A stretch of DNA of 64,000 nt from Ralstonia sp. NFACC01 (lineage in GTDB: Bacteria; Pseudomonadota; Gammaproteobacteria; Burkholderiales; Burkholderiaceae), in the NCBI RefSeq assembly GCF_900115545.1, contig NZ_FOWV01000001.1, positions 62,001-126,000 on the forward strand. The letters run 5' to 3'. Position 1 is the stretch's first letter; each line of letters starts with the position of its first letter. A program made the translations under genes and the position numbers. Shown here in pieces: positions 34,415-42,643 of the stretch. Under the pieces are notes generated by a model, which saw nothing but the letters and a program-made list of their open reading frames with translations, did no database searches and was not told the DNA's origin.

Positions 34415-37051
34415 ATGGTGAAGGTGAAGACCTCCGCGAAGGCCGGTTCCAAGGCCAGTCCTGCTTCTGTTTCTGCCAAGCGATCCTCATCGGCGCGCGG
34501 CTCCGGAGGAGGAAAGACACCAGCGGGAACGGCGAAAGTCGCGAATGGTCGGACCCATATAGGGCAGGCAGGATCGACAGGGGTGAAGGCCACTGCGCCG
34601 GCAAAGACGGGGAAAACCCAGCCGCGCCAGACCGCCGATATCGCCGTCGCTGCCAAGACTGTCAAACCGACAGCGCGCACAAAGGGCGCGATCCAATCTT
34701 CAACCTCAGGCAAGGTCTCGACGTCGATGAGCACGAGCGCCAGACCTGGCGGCACAGCCGCTTCCGTCGCACTCAAGGGCAAGACAACCACCGTGGCGAA
34801 ATCGAAAGTTACCGAAGTCGAGAGCAAGCAGACCACTGCCAGCGCAAGCGCAACCAAGACGGGTACCGCTCGTACCAGCACCGCAGCCAAGCCAGCTAAG
34901 GCAACTGCGGAAGACACCAAGCGCACCGCCCAGGCAGAGGCCACCCCTACAACTCCTCCTGCGCCCCGCGCCGAGGCAGCAGCCGAGCCCAAGAAGCGCG
35001 GCCGCAAGCCCAAGGCAGAGACGCAGGCAGACGACGACAGCAGCACGGACGTGACTGAAGAATTTGACACCCCCGCCGCTCCGGCACCGAAAACCGAAAA
35101 GCTGAAGGCCCGTGACCGCAAGGCCAAGGAAAAAGCCCTGCTCAAGGAATTCGCTGCCTCGCAGCAAGGCGGTTCGGAAGAAGAGCTCGAGGCCCGCCGC
35201 CAGAAGCTCAAGGCGCTGATCAAGCTGGGCAAATCGCGCGGCTACCTGACCTATGCTGAAATCAACGACCACCTTCCCGACGACATGGTCGACGTGGAGT
35301 CGCTGGAAACGTTGGTTGCCACGCTCAACGACATCGGCGTTGCCGTGTACGAGCAGGCGCCGGACGCTGAAACGCTGCTCCTGAACGACAACGCACCTTC
35401 CGTGACCACGGAAGAAGAGGCTGAAGAAGAAGCTGAAGCCGCGCTGTCGACGGTTGATTCCGAATTCGGCCGCACCACCGACCCGGTCCGCATGTACATG
35501 CGCGAAATGGGCACGGTCGAGCTGCTGACGCGCGAAGGCGAAATCGTGATCGCCAAGCGCATCGAAGCCGGCCTGAAGGACATGGTCATGGCGATCTCGG
35601 CGTGCCCGGTCACCATTTCCGAAATCCTCGCCATGGGCGAGCGCGTGGCCAACGACGAAGCCAAGATCGACGAGTACATCGATGGCTTGATCGACCCGAA
35701 CGCTGAAGCCGATGCAGCCGCTGCTGCTGAGGAAGAAGAGGAATTCGAGGAAGAGGAAGCCGCAGAAGAGGGCGACGAAGAGGAGGACGAGGACGATGAA
35801 GGCGCCGGCGCTGCCGCAGCCTCGGCCCGTCAACTCGAAGAGCTCAAGCAGGCCGCGTTGATCAAGTTTGGTGTGATCGGCGAGCAGTTCGACAAGATGC
35901 GTCGTGCTTTCGAGAAGGAAGGCTACAAGTCCAAGCCTTACGTGAAGGCGCAGGAAGCCATCCAGGCCGAGCTGATGACGATCCGCTTTACCGCACGCAA
36001 CGTCGAGCGCCTGTGCGACACGCTGCGCGGCCAGGTGGACGAAGTGCGCAAACTCGAGCGCGCCATCCTGAACATCGTGGTCGACAAGTGCGGTATGCCG
36101 CGCGGCGACTTCGTTGCGCGCTTCCCGGGCAACGAGACGAACCTGAAGTGGATCGAGACCGTGGTGGCTGACGGCAAGCCGTACAGCACCATCGTCGAGC
36201 GTAACGTGCCGGCCGTGCACGAACTGCAGCAAAAGCTGATCGACCTGCAGGCGCGCGTGGTGCTGCCGCTGACCGAGCTGAAGGACGTCAACCGCAAGAT
36301 GTCGGAAGGCGAGCGCCGCGCCCGTGAGGCCAAGCGTGAAATGACCGAGGCCAACCTGCGTCTGGTGATCTCGATCGCCAAGAAGTACACGAACCGCGGT
36401 CTGCAGTTCCTCGACCTGATCCAGGAAGGCAACATCGGCCTGATGAAGGCGGTGGACAAGTTCGAATACCGTCGCGGCTACAAGTTCTCGACGTACGCCA
36501 CGTGGTGGATCCGTCAGGCCATCACGCGTTCGATCGCCGACCAGGCGCGCACCATCCGTATTCCGGTGCACATGATCGAGACGATCAACAAGATGAACCG
36601 CATCTCGCGTCAGATCCTGCAGGAAACCGGCAACGAGCCGGATCCGGCAACGCTGGCCGAGAAGATGGAGATGCCGGAAGACAAGATCCGCAAGATCATG
36701 AAGATCGCGAAGGAGCCGATCTCCATGGAAACGCCGATCGGTGACGACGACGACTCCCATCTGGGCGATTTCATCGAGGACACGAACACGCTGGCTCCCG
36801 CCGAAGCGGCGCTGCATGGCTCCATGCGCGGCGTGGTGAAGGACGTGCTCGATTCGCTGACGCCGCGCGAAGCCAAGGTGCTGCGCATGCGCTTCGGTAT
36901 CGAAATGAGCACCGACCACACGCTGGAAGAAGTCGGCAAGCAGTTCGACGTGACCCGCGAGCGTATCCGTCAGATCGAAGCGAAGGCACTGCGCAAGCTG
37001 CGCCATCCGAGCCGTTCCGACAAGCTGAAGAGCTTCCTGGAAGGCAGCTGA
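34415..37051 (+). CDS. rpoD: RNA polymerase primary sigma factor (sigma-70) with long Lys/Ala-rich N-terminal extension
   Basis: Housekeeping sigma factor. At 878 residues it is about 265 longer than E. coli RpoD. Residues 1 to about 235 are low complexity, rich in Lys, Ala, Thr and Ser (histone H1-like), with RGRKPK-like AT-hook patches near residue 200. Region 1.1 begins near residue 262, region 1.2 ([21 protein letters not shown]) near 355, an acidic Glu/Asp run lies in the non-conserved region (about 430-465), regions 2.3-2.4 ([20 protein letters not shown]) near 688 and region 4.2 ([20 protein letters not shown]) near 832. GGGGGAG precedes; a GTG at 34409 is an alternative start with tighter spacing. 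Confidence 0.96.
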   Translation: MVKVKTSAKAGSKASPASVSAKRSSSARGSGGGKTPAGTAKVANGRTHIGQAGSTGVKATAPAKTGKTQPRQTADIAVAAKTVKPTARTKGAIQSSTSGKVSTSMSTSARPGGTAASVALKGKTTTVAKSKVTEVESKQTTASASATKTGTARTSTAAKPAKATAEDTKRTAQAEATPTTPPAPRAEAAAEPKKRGRKPKAETQADDDSSTDVTEEFDTPAAPAPKTEKLKARDRKAKEKALLKEFAASQQGGSEEELEARRQKLKALIKLGKSRGYLTYAEINDHLPDDMVDVESLETLVATLNDIGVAVYEQAPDAETLLLNDNAPSVTTEEEAEEEAEAALSTVDSEFGRTTDPVRMYMREMGTVELLTREGEIVIAKRIEAGLKDMVMAISACPVTISEILAMGERVANDEAKIDEYIDGLIDPNAEADAAAAAEEEEEFEEEEAAEEGDEEEDEDDEGAGAAAASARQLEELKQAALIKFGVIGEQFDKMRRAFEKEGYKSKPYVKAQEAIQAELMTIRFTARNVERLCDTLRGQVDEVRKLERAILNIVVDKCGMPRGDFVARFPGNETNLKWIETVVADGKPYSTIVERNVPAVHELQQKLIDLQARVVLPLTELKDVNRKMSEGERRAREAKREMTEANLRLVISIAKKYTNRGLQFLDLIQEGNIGLMKAVDKFEYRRGYKFSTYATWWIRQAITRSIADQARTIRIPVHMIETINKMNRISRQILQETGNEPDPATLAEKMEMPEDKIRKIMKIAKEPISMETPIGDDDDSHLGDFIEDTNTLAPAEAALHGSMRGVVKDVLDSLTPREAKVLRMRFGIEMSTDHTLEEVGKQFDVTRERIRQIEAKALRKLRHPSRSDKLKSFLEGS

Positions 37052-37078
37052 TTCTGTAGCGACGCAGGCGATTTTCCG

Positions 37079-37096
37079 AGTGGGCTTGCGCCCACT
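37079..37096 (+). terminator. Stem-loop after rpoD (weak terminator)
   Basis: AGTGGGC (37079-37085) pairs with GCCCACT (37090-37096) around TTGC; only two T follow. TAAAAT at 37103-37108, directly after it, resembles a -10 element for the tRNA gene. Confidence 0.5.
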
Positions 37097-37117
37097 TTCA
37101 GGTAAAATCCCGCACCA

Positions 37118-37148
37118 GGCCCGGCCTAAGCGCCGGGTCTCTTTTTTT
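37118..37148 (+). terminator. Rho-independent terminator between rpoD and tRNA gene
   Basis: CCCGGC (37120-37125) pairs with GCCGGG (37132-37137) around CTAAGC, followed by TCTCTTTTTTT. It sits only 11 bases before the 5' end of the tRNA, downstream of the only -10-like hexamer, so how the tRNA gene is transcribed is unclear. Confidence 0.8.
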
Positions 37149-37159
37149 CCCGTTTCACT

Positions 37160-37247
37160 GGGCCGGACGCCGTGCTGGTTGCAGGCAGCGGACTCATAAT
37201 CCGCCTCCGAAAGGACACCGTGGGTTCGAATCCCACCCGGCCCACCA
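37160..37247 (+). tRNA. tRNA with CAU anticodon and class II (long variable arm) structure; Ile2 or Met type, encoded CCA
   Basis: All arms fold perfectly: acceptor GGGCCGG with CCGGCCC (7 bp), D stem GCC with GGC, anticodon stem GCGGA with TCCGC around the loop CTCATAA (anticodon CAT), T stem GTGGG with CCCAC around TTCGAAT, discriminator A and encoded CCA. Between anticodon and T stems are 15 nt (CTCCGAAAGGACACC), able to form TCC-GAAA-GGA; total length with CCA is 88. Long variable arms belong to Leu, Ser, Tyr and Sec tRNAs, not to ordinary tRNA-Met or tRNA-Ile2. The anticodon loop CTCATAA is the one found in E. coli tRNA-Ile2, so lysidine-modified AUA decoding is the best guess. Confidence 0.9.
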
Positions 37248-37537
37248 TCTTTCTTCTCCCGCTTTTTCCCTTCTCCGCGTTTGCGTGCCGTTTTTAGCCG
37301 GCGGCTTTCTCTCGCCTTTGCGCGCGCTATCGTCGCGGGATCGTATTTTGCTACCCAGATGGGTTTTGGCGAAATATATTCATTTCGAAATAATTGAATA
37401 ACGCCGTATTGCGCCGTCATTCCCCCCAAATGGAGGGGGGAGTTTAAAACGCTTCAAACGAAACCGTTTCATTCCCTCGTTTGAAAAACCGTCAAACCGC
37501 GCCGCGCCTACTTGCGCGGGGGATTGCAGCCGCTGTT
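37248..37537. other. Intergenic region, nothing recognised
   Basis: About 290 bases after the tRNA. It is less GC-rich than its surroundings, with runs such as AAATATATTCATTTCGAAATAA and TGGAGGGGGGAG. It contains no ORF I would support, no duplicate of the tRNA 3' end and no integrase fragment. Confidence 0.5.
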
Positions 37538-37566
37538 TTGAATGAAATCTCTATTTACTTCATACT
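37538..37566 (+). promoter_or_regulatory. Promoter for the DUF2957 operon with an overlapping inverted repeat
   Basis: TTGAAT (37538-37543), a 17-bp spacer and CATACT (37561-37566). The spacer ends with CTATTTACTT (37551-37560), which is repeated in inverted form as AAGTAAATAG at 37598-37607, a perfect 10-bp match. The repeat may bind a regulator or form the first stem of the leader; both are inferences. Confidence 0.5.
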
Positions 37567-37572
37567 CTGAGC

Positions 37573-37983
37573 GGACCATAGTTTCGGCCATAACGATAAG
37601 TAAATAGCCAGTGGCGTATCCTTCGGAGACACAGGATGTTACGCATTCAAAACGGGCCATTCCAGCATTCCGCTTCTGCGCGTGCCCCCGCGCGTCATCG
37701 CCATCGTCGTCACTGCAGCAGCGGTGGCGCGGCTCGTCCACGCTAGCAGCGTTAGCTCGATTTCTTGGGATCGGCACCCAGCCGATCTGCGTGATACCCG
37801 GCAAACCAGCGGGTAACGCAACCAAAGCTCGTCCGTCGTTTTTGTAGTTTGCAGGTCGATCTGCCGACGGGGCAGGTCGTGCGCTGTCGGCTGCCATTTG
37901 CCGGCAGGCGGGGGTATTGACCGGCCGTTGCACACATTCGCCGGCCCAAAACACAACAAGTTCCAAAACGTGAGGAGACAACC
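37573..37983 (+). ncRNA. Candidate structured leader RNA of the DUF2957 operon
   Basis: About 410 nt without a supported gene, between the promoter at 37538-37566 and the first DUF2957 gene. Strong hairpins: GATCGGC 37769-37775 with GCCGATC 37781-37787, TACCCG 37795-37800 with CGGGTA 37810-37815, and GATCTGCC 37858-37865 with GGCAGGTC 37871-37878 (one G-U pair). The words GCAAACC, AACGCAA and AAAGC at 37801-37828 recall the core of the c-di-GMP-I riboswitch, but the spacing is wrong, the GNRA hairpin is missing and I cannot find its second hairpin, so that identification is weak. GTGAGGAGA before 37984 is the ribosome-binding site. Confidence 0.4.
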
Positions 37984-39579
37984 ATGGGTAGTCGACGTCA
38001 TCTTTTTGTTGTCATGGCAACCAGTTGCATTGTGGCCATGCCGTTCATTGGCGGGTGCGGTGGGGCGGACGACCCCGGCTCGTCGGATGTTGCGCAGTGT
38101 TCGGGCAGTTCCTGCCCTCCTAGCGGAGCGGTCACCACACCCAGCATGCCGACTAGCCTGTGCCCGGCGGCGCTGGATTACACGACCACGTACACCGGCG
38201 GCTCTGGCAGCGGCGAGTACATCAAAGTCAAGTTCGATACGAGCAAGAACACGTACCAGATGCAGTTCCTGGAATCGTCGGTGCCGACTTCGGCGGGGCA
38301 GATCAATACGACCCGCAAGGGGTTGACCATCGACGGCACGTTCGTTCATCCGACCAACTTGCCGACCCCCGAGCAGAACCGCTGCGCTTTCGTGCTGCAG
38401 TCCGGCAAGACGGCGGACAGTAGCTATGCCATCACCGTCAATCCGCAAGACCCGCCGATGTTGTTTGTCGGCCAGGGTATCGTGGGGGGCGGCATTCCGG
38501 GAGCGACGATCCAATTTGCTGGCATCCAGCCGATTCCCGGCGTCGTGATTGGCGCAGTGCCTTCGCGAACGTTCGATTTCTATCCGTTCCTGGGCTTCTC
38601 CGAGACCGTGACGGACTTCTCGCAGGTCGCGGGACGCTACAACCAGGTGGGTGTGCACGTCACGCCCACGGGCTCGGGCAGCCAGACCTCCGCACCGCAA
38701 GGCTGGCAGCCCGACGCTGTCAACTGGACGCAAACGTTGAATGCCGACGGCACGTGTACCGCGGAAGGCATCGACTATTCGTGCCACACGACGGGTACGC
38801 CCTGGACGCTGCGTCAGAACGCCGATGGCTCGCAAGACAATGTGTTCGTCAGCAACCCAACCAGCAGCAGCGTGCCGTATCCGTATGTCGGCCAGGTCTC
38901 GCCGCTGGTGCTGCTGGCGCCAAGCCAGGCCAAGGGCATTCTCATCGCAGGCAAGCTGAACGGGCAGGTGGTGCCGGTGGTGATCCGTGTCGGCTACTCG
39001 CATAGCGATGCGACGAACCTGTTGGCTTCGGTGGCGGATGACCAGATCGGTATCTCGATCCTCTCGCCCGCAACCGCGATCCCGGCCAATGCACTCAAGG
39101 GTGGCTATGTCGGGGCGACCAGCGGCTCGGCATGCGGCGTGGTCACCAACAACGGCCCGAGCGGTGCGCCTGCCAGCGGCAACGGCTTGAACGCGACGAT
39201 CGATCACCCGGAACTGTCGGGCTCCTTTAGCGGCGGTTTCTTCCACGCCAATGCCGGCAACTGCAGCGATGGCACGGCCGTATCGACGCTGGCCGCCAAC
39301 TACACCTCCACGCTGTTCCAGAACGGCACCGCGGCCTTCATCAACCCGCTCACCTCGCGTGTGACGGCGCAGTTCGGCCTGGACTACACGCAAACCTCGC
39401 CGGGCAAGCTGATCGTGACCGCGCAGAACGACTTCAACGCGCAAGGCGCCAGCGGCAACGTCGCGTTGTTCAAGGCGGGCGACACCGGCGTGGCCGTCAA
39501 GGTGGGCAACGTGTACGCGATGCTCATGAACAACAACAAGTACAACCCGTTCTTCACGGTCGGTGCATTCGTCCAGTGA
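37984..39579 (+). CDS. DUF2957-family exported lipoprotein, first paralogue
   Basis: A 531-residue predicted lipoprotein: signal peptide with lipobox IGGC (Cys25), then an Asp/Ser/Pro-rich linker. The mature domain begins with LCPAALDYTTTYTGGSGSGE and ends with NPFFTVGAFVQ, both shared with the next gene. The repeat-like middle (VGQGIVGGGIPGATIQF, FDFYPFLGFSETVTDFSQVAGRYNQVG) is predicted beta-rich. The family is known mainly from Ralstonia and Burkholderia and has no assigned function. It starts an apparent operon with its paralogue and an OmpW-like porin, so a cell-envelope role is inferred. AGGAGACAACC precedes the ATG. Confidence 0.85.
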   Translation: MGSRRHLFVVMATSCIVAMPFIGGCGGADDPGSSDVAQCSGSSCPPSGAVTTPSMPTSLCPAALDYTTTYTGGSGSGEYIKVKFDTSKNTYQMQFLESSVPTSAGQINTTRKGLTIDGTFVHPTNLPTPEQNRCAFVLQSGKTADSSYAITVNPQDPPMLFVGQGIVGGGIPGATIQFAGIQPIPGVVIGAVPSRTFDFYPFLGFSETVTDFSQVAGRYNQVGVHVTPTGSGSQTSAPQGWQPDAVNWTQTLNADGTCTAEGIDYSCHTTGTPWTLRQNADGSQDNVFVSNPTSSSVPYPYVGQVSPLVLLAPSQAKGILIAGKLNGQVVPVVIRVGYSHSDATNLLASVADDQIGISILSPATAIPANALKGGYVGATSGSACGVVTNNGPSGAPASGNGLNATIDHPELSGSFSGGFFHANAGNCSDGTAVSTLAANYTSTLFQNGTAAFINPLTSRVTAQFGLDYTQTSPGKLIVTAQNDFNAQGASGNVALFKAGDTGVAVKVGNVYAMLMNNNKYNPFFTVGAFVQ

Positions 39580-39669
39580 AGCGCGCAGCAACGAAACCAC
39601 ATGCGGCGGCGTGCGTGACGTGTGCGCGCTGCGCTGCCGCGGCTGAACAACAACATGGAGGAGACGCAA

Positions 39670-40929
39670 ATGCAATGGCGTAAATGGTTGGTCGTGCTCG
39701 CGTGCGCGCCGATGGTGACAGCTTGCGGAGGTGGCGGAGATGATTCGCCGGCGCCAGTGATCCAGCGCCTGTGTCCGCAGGCCATCGACTACAACACCGT
39801 ATTCACCGGCGGGTCGGGCTCGGGCGAACTCGTGAAGGTGCAGCTCGACACGACGAAGATGACGTACCAGATCACGTATCTGGCCTCGCCGATTCCGGTC
39901 AAGACGGGCACCGTCGCGCCCACGCGCGATACGGCCCCCAACAACGTACAGACCGGCACGCTCACGCAGGAAACGGCGCTGCCGACCGAGAAGCTGAACC
40001 AGTGCGCATTCCGCCTGAATAACGCAAGCCTCGATCCGAGCCGTCCGGCGCGGTTCTTCCTTGGGCAGGGCGTGCTGGGCGGCACGATTCCGGGCGCGAC
40101 GATCCAGTTCGACGGCATCGTTGGCGTGGGCAAGATTCCGCAGACCACGTTCCCGTATTACCCGTTCATCAGCTTCTCGAACACCGAGACCGATCTGAAC
40201 AAGATCGCGGGCAACTACAACCAGCTGGGTTACCACCAGGTGCCGTCGCAGAACTTCTCGCAGCAGGCGGTCGACGCGCGTTTCACCATCAACGCGGACG
40301 GCACCTACACCGAGTGCGACAACTTGGGCGTGAAGAACGGCGGGGCCTGCCTGACATCAAGCGCGACGGTCAACCAGAAGCTGACGCTGCGCGGCGATGC
40401 ACCGGCCTTCACCACGCTGAACTATCAGCCGCAAGTGCCGGCCACGGTGTCGTCGCTGGATCCGGCCAAGGCGGGCAAGGGCGTGATGATTGTGGGCAAG
40501 CTGTATGGCCAGCTCGTGCCGATCTTCATTCGCGTGGGTGCGGCCAACTCCGATCTGACAGCGGGCCCGCCTGTGGCAGATGACGAGTCCGGCATTTCGA
40601 TGATGGCGCCGGTCGGCAACATCGCGCAGGGCTCGCAAGACGGCGAATACACGGGTGTAGACAGCACGTTCAACTACCGTGCCACGGCGCTGGTGGGTGC
40701 GCAGGCCACGATGCTCGATCCGTTCAATGCGTCGCAGGCAGCGCTGGCGCGACCGTTGAACCTCGACTTCACACAAGCCGTCCCGGGCGTGATCCGCACC
40801 ACGCAGACCAGCGCACCTGCCGGCTCGGCCCCGACGGGCAAGCTGATCTTCACCGGCAAGACCTTCGGCTTCCTGGATATGAGCGATACGAAGAACCCGT
40901 ACTTCACGGTGGGCGCCTTCGTGCAGTGA
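39670..40929 (+). CDS. DUF2957-family exported lipoprotein, second paralogue
   Basis: A 419-residue lipoprotein with lipobox VTAC (Cys19). It is a diverged tandem copy of the preceding gene: LCPQAIDYNTVFTGGSGSGE versus LCPAALDYTTTYTGGSGSGE near the start, LGQGVLGGTIPGATIQF in the middle, FPYYPFISFSNTETDLNKIAGNYNQLG, and the same C-terminus NPYFTVGAFVQ. It lacks about 110 residues found in the first copy, mostly in the second half. The ATG at 39670 is chosen for GGAGGAG at good spacing; an ATG at 39655 lies upstream of that site. It lies 90 bp after the first copy and 74 bp before the porin gene, likely one transcript. Confidence 0.85.
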   Translation: MQWRKWLVVLACAPMVTACGGGGDDSPAPVIQRLCPQAIDYNTVFTGGSGSGELVKVQLDTTKMTYQITYLASPIPVKTGTVAPTRDTAPNNVQTGTLTQETALPTEKLNQCAFRLNNASLDPSRPARFFLGQGVLGGTIPGATIQFDGIVGVGKIPQTTFPYYPFISFSNTETDLNKIAGNYNQLGYHQVPSQNFSQQAVDARFTINADGTYTECDNLGVKNGGACLTSSATVNQKLTLRGDAPAFTTLNYQPQVPATVSSLDPAKAGKGVMIVGKLYGQLVPIFIRVGAANSDLTAGPPVADDESGISMMAPVGNIAQGSQDGEYTGVDSTFNYRATALVGAQATMLDPFNASQAALARPLNLDFTQAVPGVIRTTQTSAPAGSAPTGKLIFTGKTFGFLDMSDTKNPYFTVGAFVQ

Positions 40930-41003
40930 CGTTTCCGGAATAACACGCCACGGGGCGCGGCACAGACAACCGCGCTCCGCTCAGAACAACAGGAGGAAGC
41001 ATC

Positions 41004-41828
41004 ATGAAGAAACTGACTGTCGCATTGATGGCGGCCTGCGCTTCCGCAGGCGCCATGGCGCAGCAGGCCGGTGACAACGTGGCGACGGTGGGCTGGTTCC
41101 ACATCATGCCGCAGGACTCGAGCAATAACCTGACCACCAGCGTGATCAATGCGCCGATCAATGATCCGCTGCGCTTGCCGGGTAGCTTCACCTCGCCCAA
41201 CAGCGGGCTGCGCGTGAGCAACGCCAACACGCTGGGCCTGACGCTCACGCATTTCTTTACCGACAACATCGCGCTGACCACGATTGCCGGCGTGCCGCCC
41301 GAATTCAAGCTGACCGGGCATGGCGTGATCCGCGCGCCCGGGCCTGCAGGCGCACTGGGCCACGTCGATCTGGACGATCCATCCAATCAGCCGGCCGTGC
41401 GCAAGGCGCGCCAGTGGAGTCCCGGGGTCATCCTGCAGTGGTACTTCGGGCACGCGCAGTCGACGTTCCGTCCGTTCGTGGGTGTGGGCGTGGTCTACAG
41501 CTTCTTCACCAACATCGAGCTGAATCCGTACTTTGCGGCGGCGGTGAATCGCGAACTGGGCAGCGTGTTGGCAGCGGGTGCGGGCAAGCCCGGGCCGACG
41601 TATGTCGAAGGGAAATCGTCCTCCTCGTGGGCGCCGATCTTCAACCTCGGGGCGAGCTACGCGATCAACAAGCAATGGGCCTTGACGGCGACGGTGTCGT
41701 ACCTGCCGCTCAAGACCGAAGCGGCAACTGTCATCAAGGCGTCGGACGGCACCACGCTTGCCACCACCAAGACCACGCTGAAGGCCAATCCGATCATCAC
41801 GTTCGTTGGGGTGTCGTACAAGTTTTAG
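41004..41828 (+). CDS. OmpW-family outer-membrane protein
   Basis: A 274-residue outer-membrane beta-barrel. Signal peptide MKKLTVALMAACASAGAMA, cleaved before QQAGD. OmpW features are the early GWFHIMP segment, THFFTDNIALTTIAGVPPEF, WSPGVILQWYFG, FRPFVGVGVVYSFF, and a C-terminal Phe in TFVGVSYKF as required for BAM insertion. OmpW proteins form eight-stranded barrels with a hydrophobic channel for small apolar compounds. AGGAGGAAGC precedes the start. Position after two DUF2957 lipoproteins suggests they act together at the outer membrane. Confidence 0.92.
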   Translation: MKKLTVALMAACASAGAMAQQAGDNVATVGWFHIMPQDSSNNLTTSVINAPINDPLRLPGSFTSPNSGLRVSNANTLGLTLTHFFTDNIALTTIAGVPPEFKLTGHGVIRAPGPAGALGHVDLDDPSNQPAVRKARQWSPGVILQWYFGHAQSTFRPFVGVGVVYSFFTNIELNPYFAAAVNRELGSVLAAGAGKPGPTYVEGKSSSSWAPIFNLGASYAINKQWALTATVSYLPLKTEAATVIKASDGTTLATTKTTLKANPIITFVGVSYKF

Positions 41829-41940
41829 CCGGGTGTCGGCTGTCTGCGCCTGGCTAATTGGCGCGGCGTGAATCGAGTGGGAACCGGTTTGCGCCGCATT
41901 CTTAAGGCGGTTTCTACCGTCAGTTCTAGTGAGGCAATAA

Positions 41941-42432
41941 ATGAGCACACGTAAAGTCGTATCTCTTGCAGTTGCACTCGCACTTGCCACCGTAGCAGCC
42001 ACACCCGCACTTGCCGTCACCGTATCGCGTGTCGATGGTCAACCGATGAACCCGAATGGCGAGCCATTCTCGGTCACCGGCCAGACCACGCTGTCCAAAG
42101 GCTCCATCAGCGCCAATTGCACAGCGACCTTCACCGGTACGATCACGCCTTCGGGCATCGTCAACATCACGTCCACATCGTTTACCGGCGGAGGGACGTG
42201 CGGCCTCATCTCGGGAACGACCCCGTGGACCGGCCAGGCCGACAGCACCACCCAGCTGTCGATCAACAACGCAGGGGTCAGCGTGTTCCTGCTGGGCAGC
42301 TGTGGCCCCAGCAAGGTCGTGACCGCCTGGAATGACCCGAACTCGTCGCTCACGTTCACCAACGCACTGCTCACGCCGGACTGCACGGTGAGCGGCACGG
42401 TGGTATCGACGCCGAAGTTCCACGTGCAATAA
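41941..42432 (+). CDS. Small secreted protein resembling PraB (alkane oxidation activator family)
   Basis: A 163-residue protein with a clear signal peptide (cleavage after PALA, about residue 25). The mature part is Thr/Ser-rich and probably all-beta, with four Cys that may pair (ISANCTATFTGTITPSG, GGGTCGLISGTTPW, LLGSCGPSKVV, LTPDCTVSGTVVSTP). Overall length, the ANCTATFTGT start and the DCTVSGTV end resemble PraB-type secreted proteins, which support growth on alkanes in Pseudomonas; this match is from memory of the family and is moderate. It follows the porin gene by 112 bp. A hairpin with a T-rich tail follows. Confidence 0.7.
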   Translation: MSTRKVVSLAVALALATVAATPALAVTVSRVDGQPMNPNGEPFSVTGQTTLSKGSISANCTATFTGTITPSGIVNITSTSFTGGGTCGLISGTTPWTGQADSTTQLSINNAGVSVFLLGSCGPSKVVTAWNDPNSSLTFTNALLTPDCTVSGTVVSTPKFHVQ

Positions 42433-42487
42433 GCACGTACCCGGTTGACGCGCGGTTGCGCAGCCGCCGTCGATTGGTCTGAAGCAT

Positions 42488-42517
42488 GGGCCCGGCATGT
42501 CGGGCCTTGTTTCTTTT
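42488..42517 (+). terminator. Terminator after PraB-like gene
   Basis: GGCCCG (42489-42494) pairs with CGGGCC (42501-42506) around GCATGT, followed by TTGTTTCTTTT. It separates the lipoprotein-porin run from the hydrolase gene. Confidence 0.65.
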
Positions 42518-42643
42518 GGGGCGCGTATTTCTCTCTGGGCAATACCCCTGTCGCCAATGGCGGCAATGCAAAGTGCTGCGGCGGTGGCATGATCCGGCTT
42601 TTGCCGCTGCACCGGGGCAGCGGTCTTTTCCGGGAGCCAAGAC

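Noticed and set aside
34706-37429. Very long open frame (907 codons) on the minus strand opposite rpoD
   Set aside because: It is antisense to the full rpoD gene and also runs through the tRNA. The protein is rich in His, Arg and Asp in the manner of reversed GC-rich coding sequence and shows no domain.
37795-37880. c-di-GMP-I riboswitch as a firm annotation
   Set aside because: Only fragments of the core are present; the GNRA hairpin and its receptor hairpin are not found. Kept as a finding only.
37508-37981. Possible 157-residue gene in the spacer before the DUF2957 operon (minus strand)
   Set aside because: No ribosome-binding site, Cys/Pro/Arg-rich composition without domains, and the stretch is better explained by a folded leader.
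37639-40236. 865-codon minus-strand frame over the DUF2957 genes and their leader
   Set aside because: It crosses two well-supported plus-strand genes with signal peptides and ribosome-binding sites and has an Arg/His-rich, domain-free sequence.
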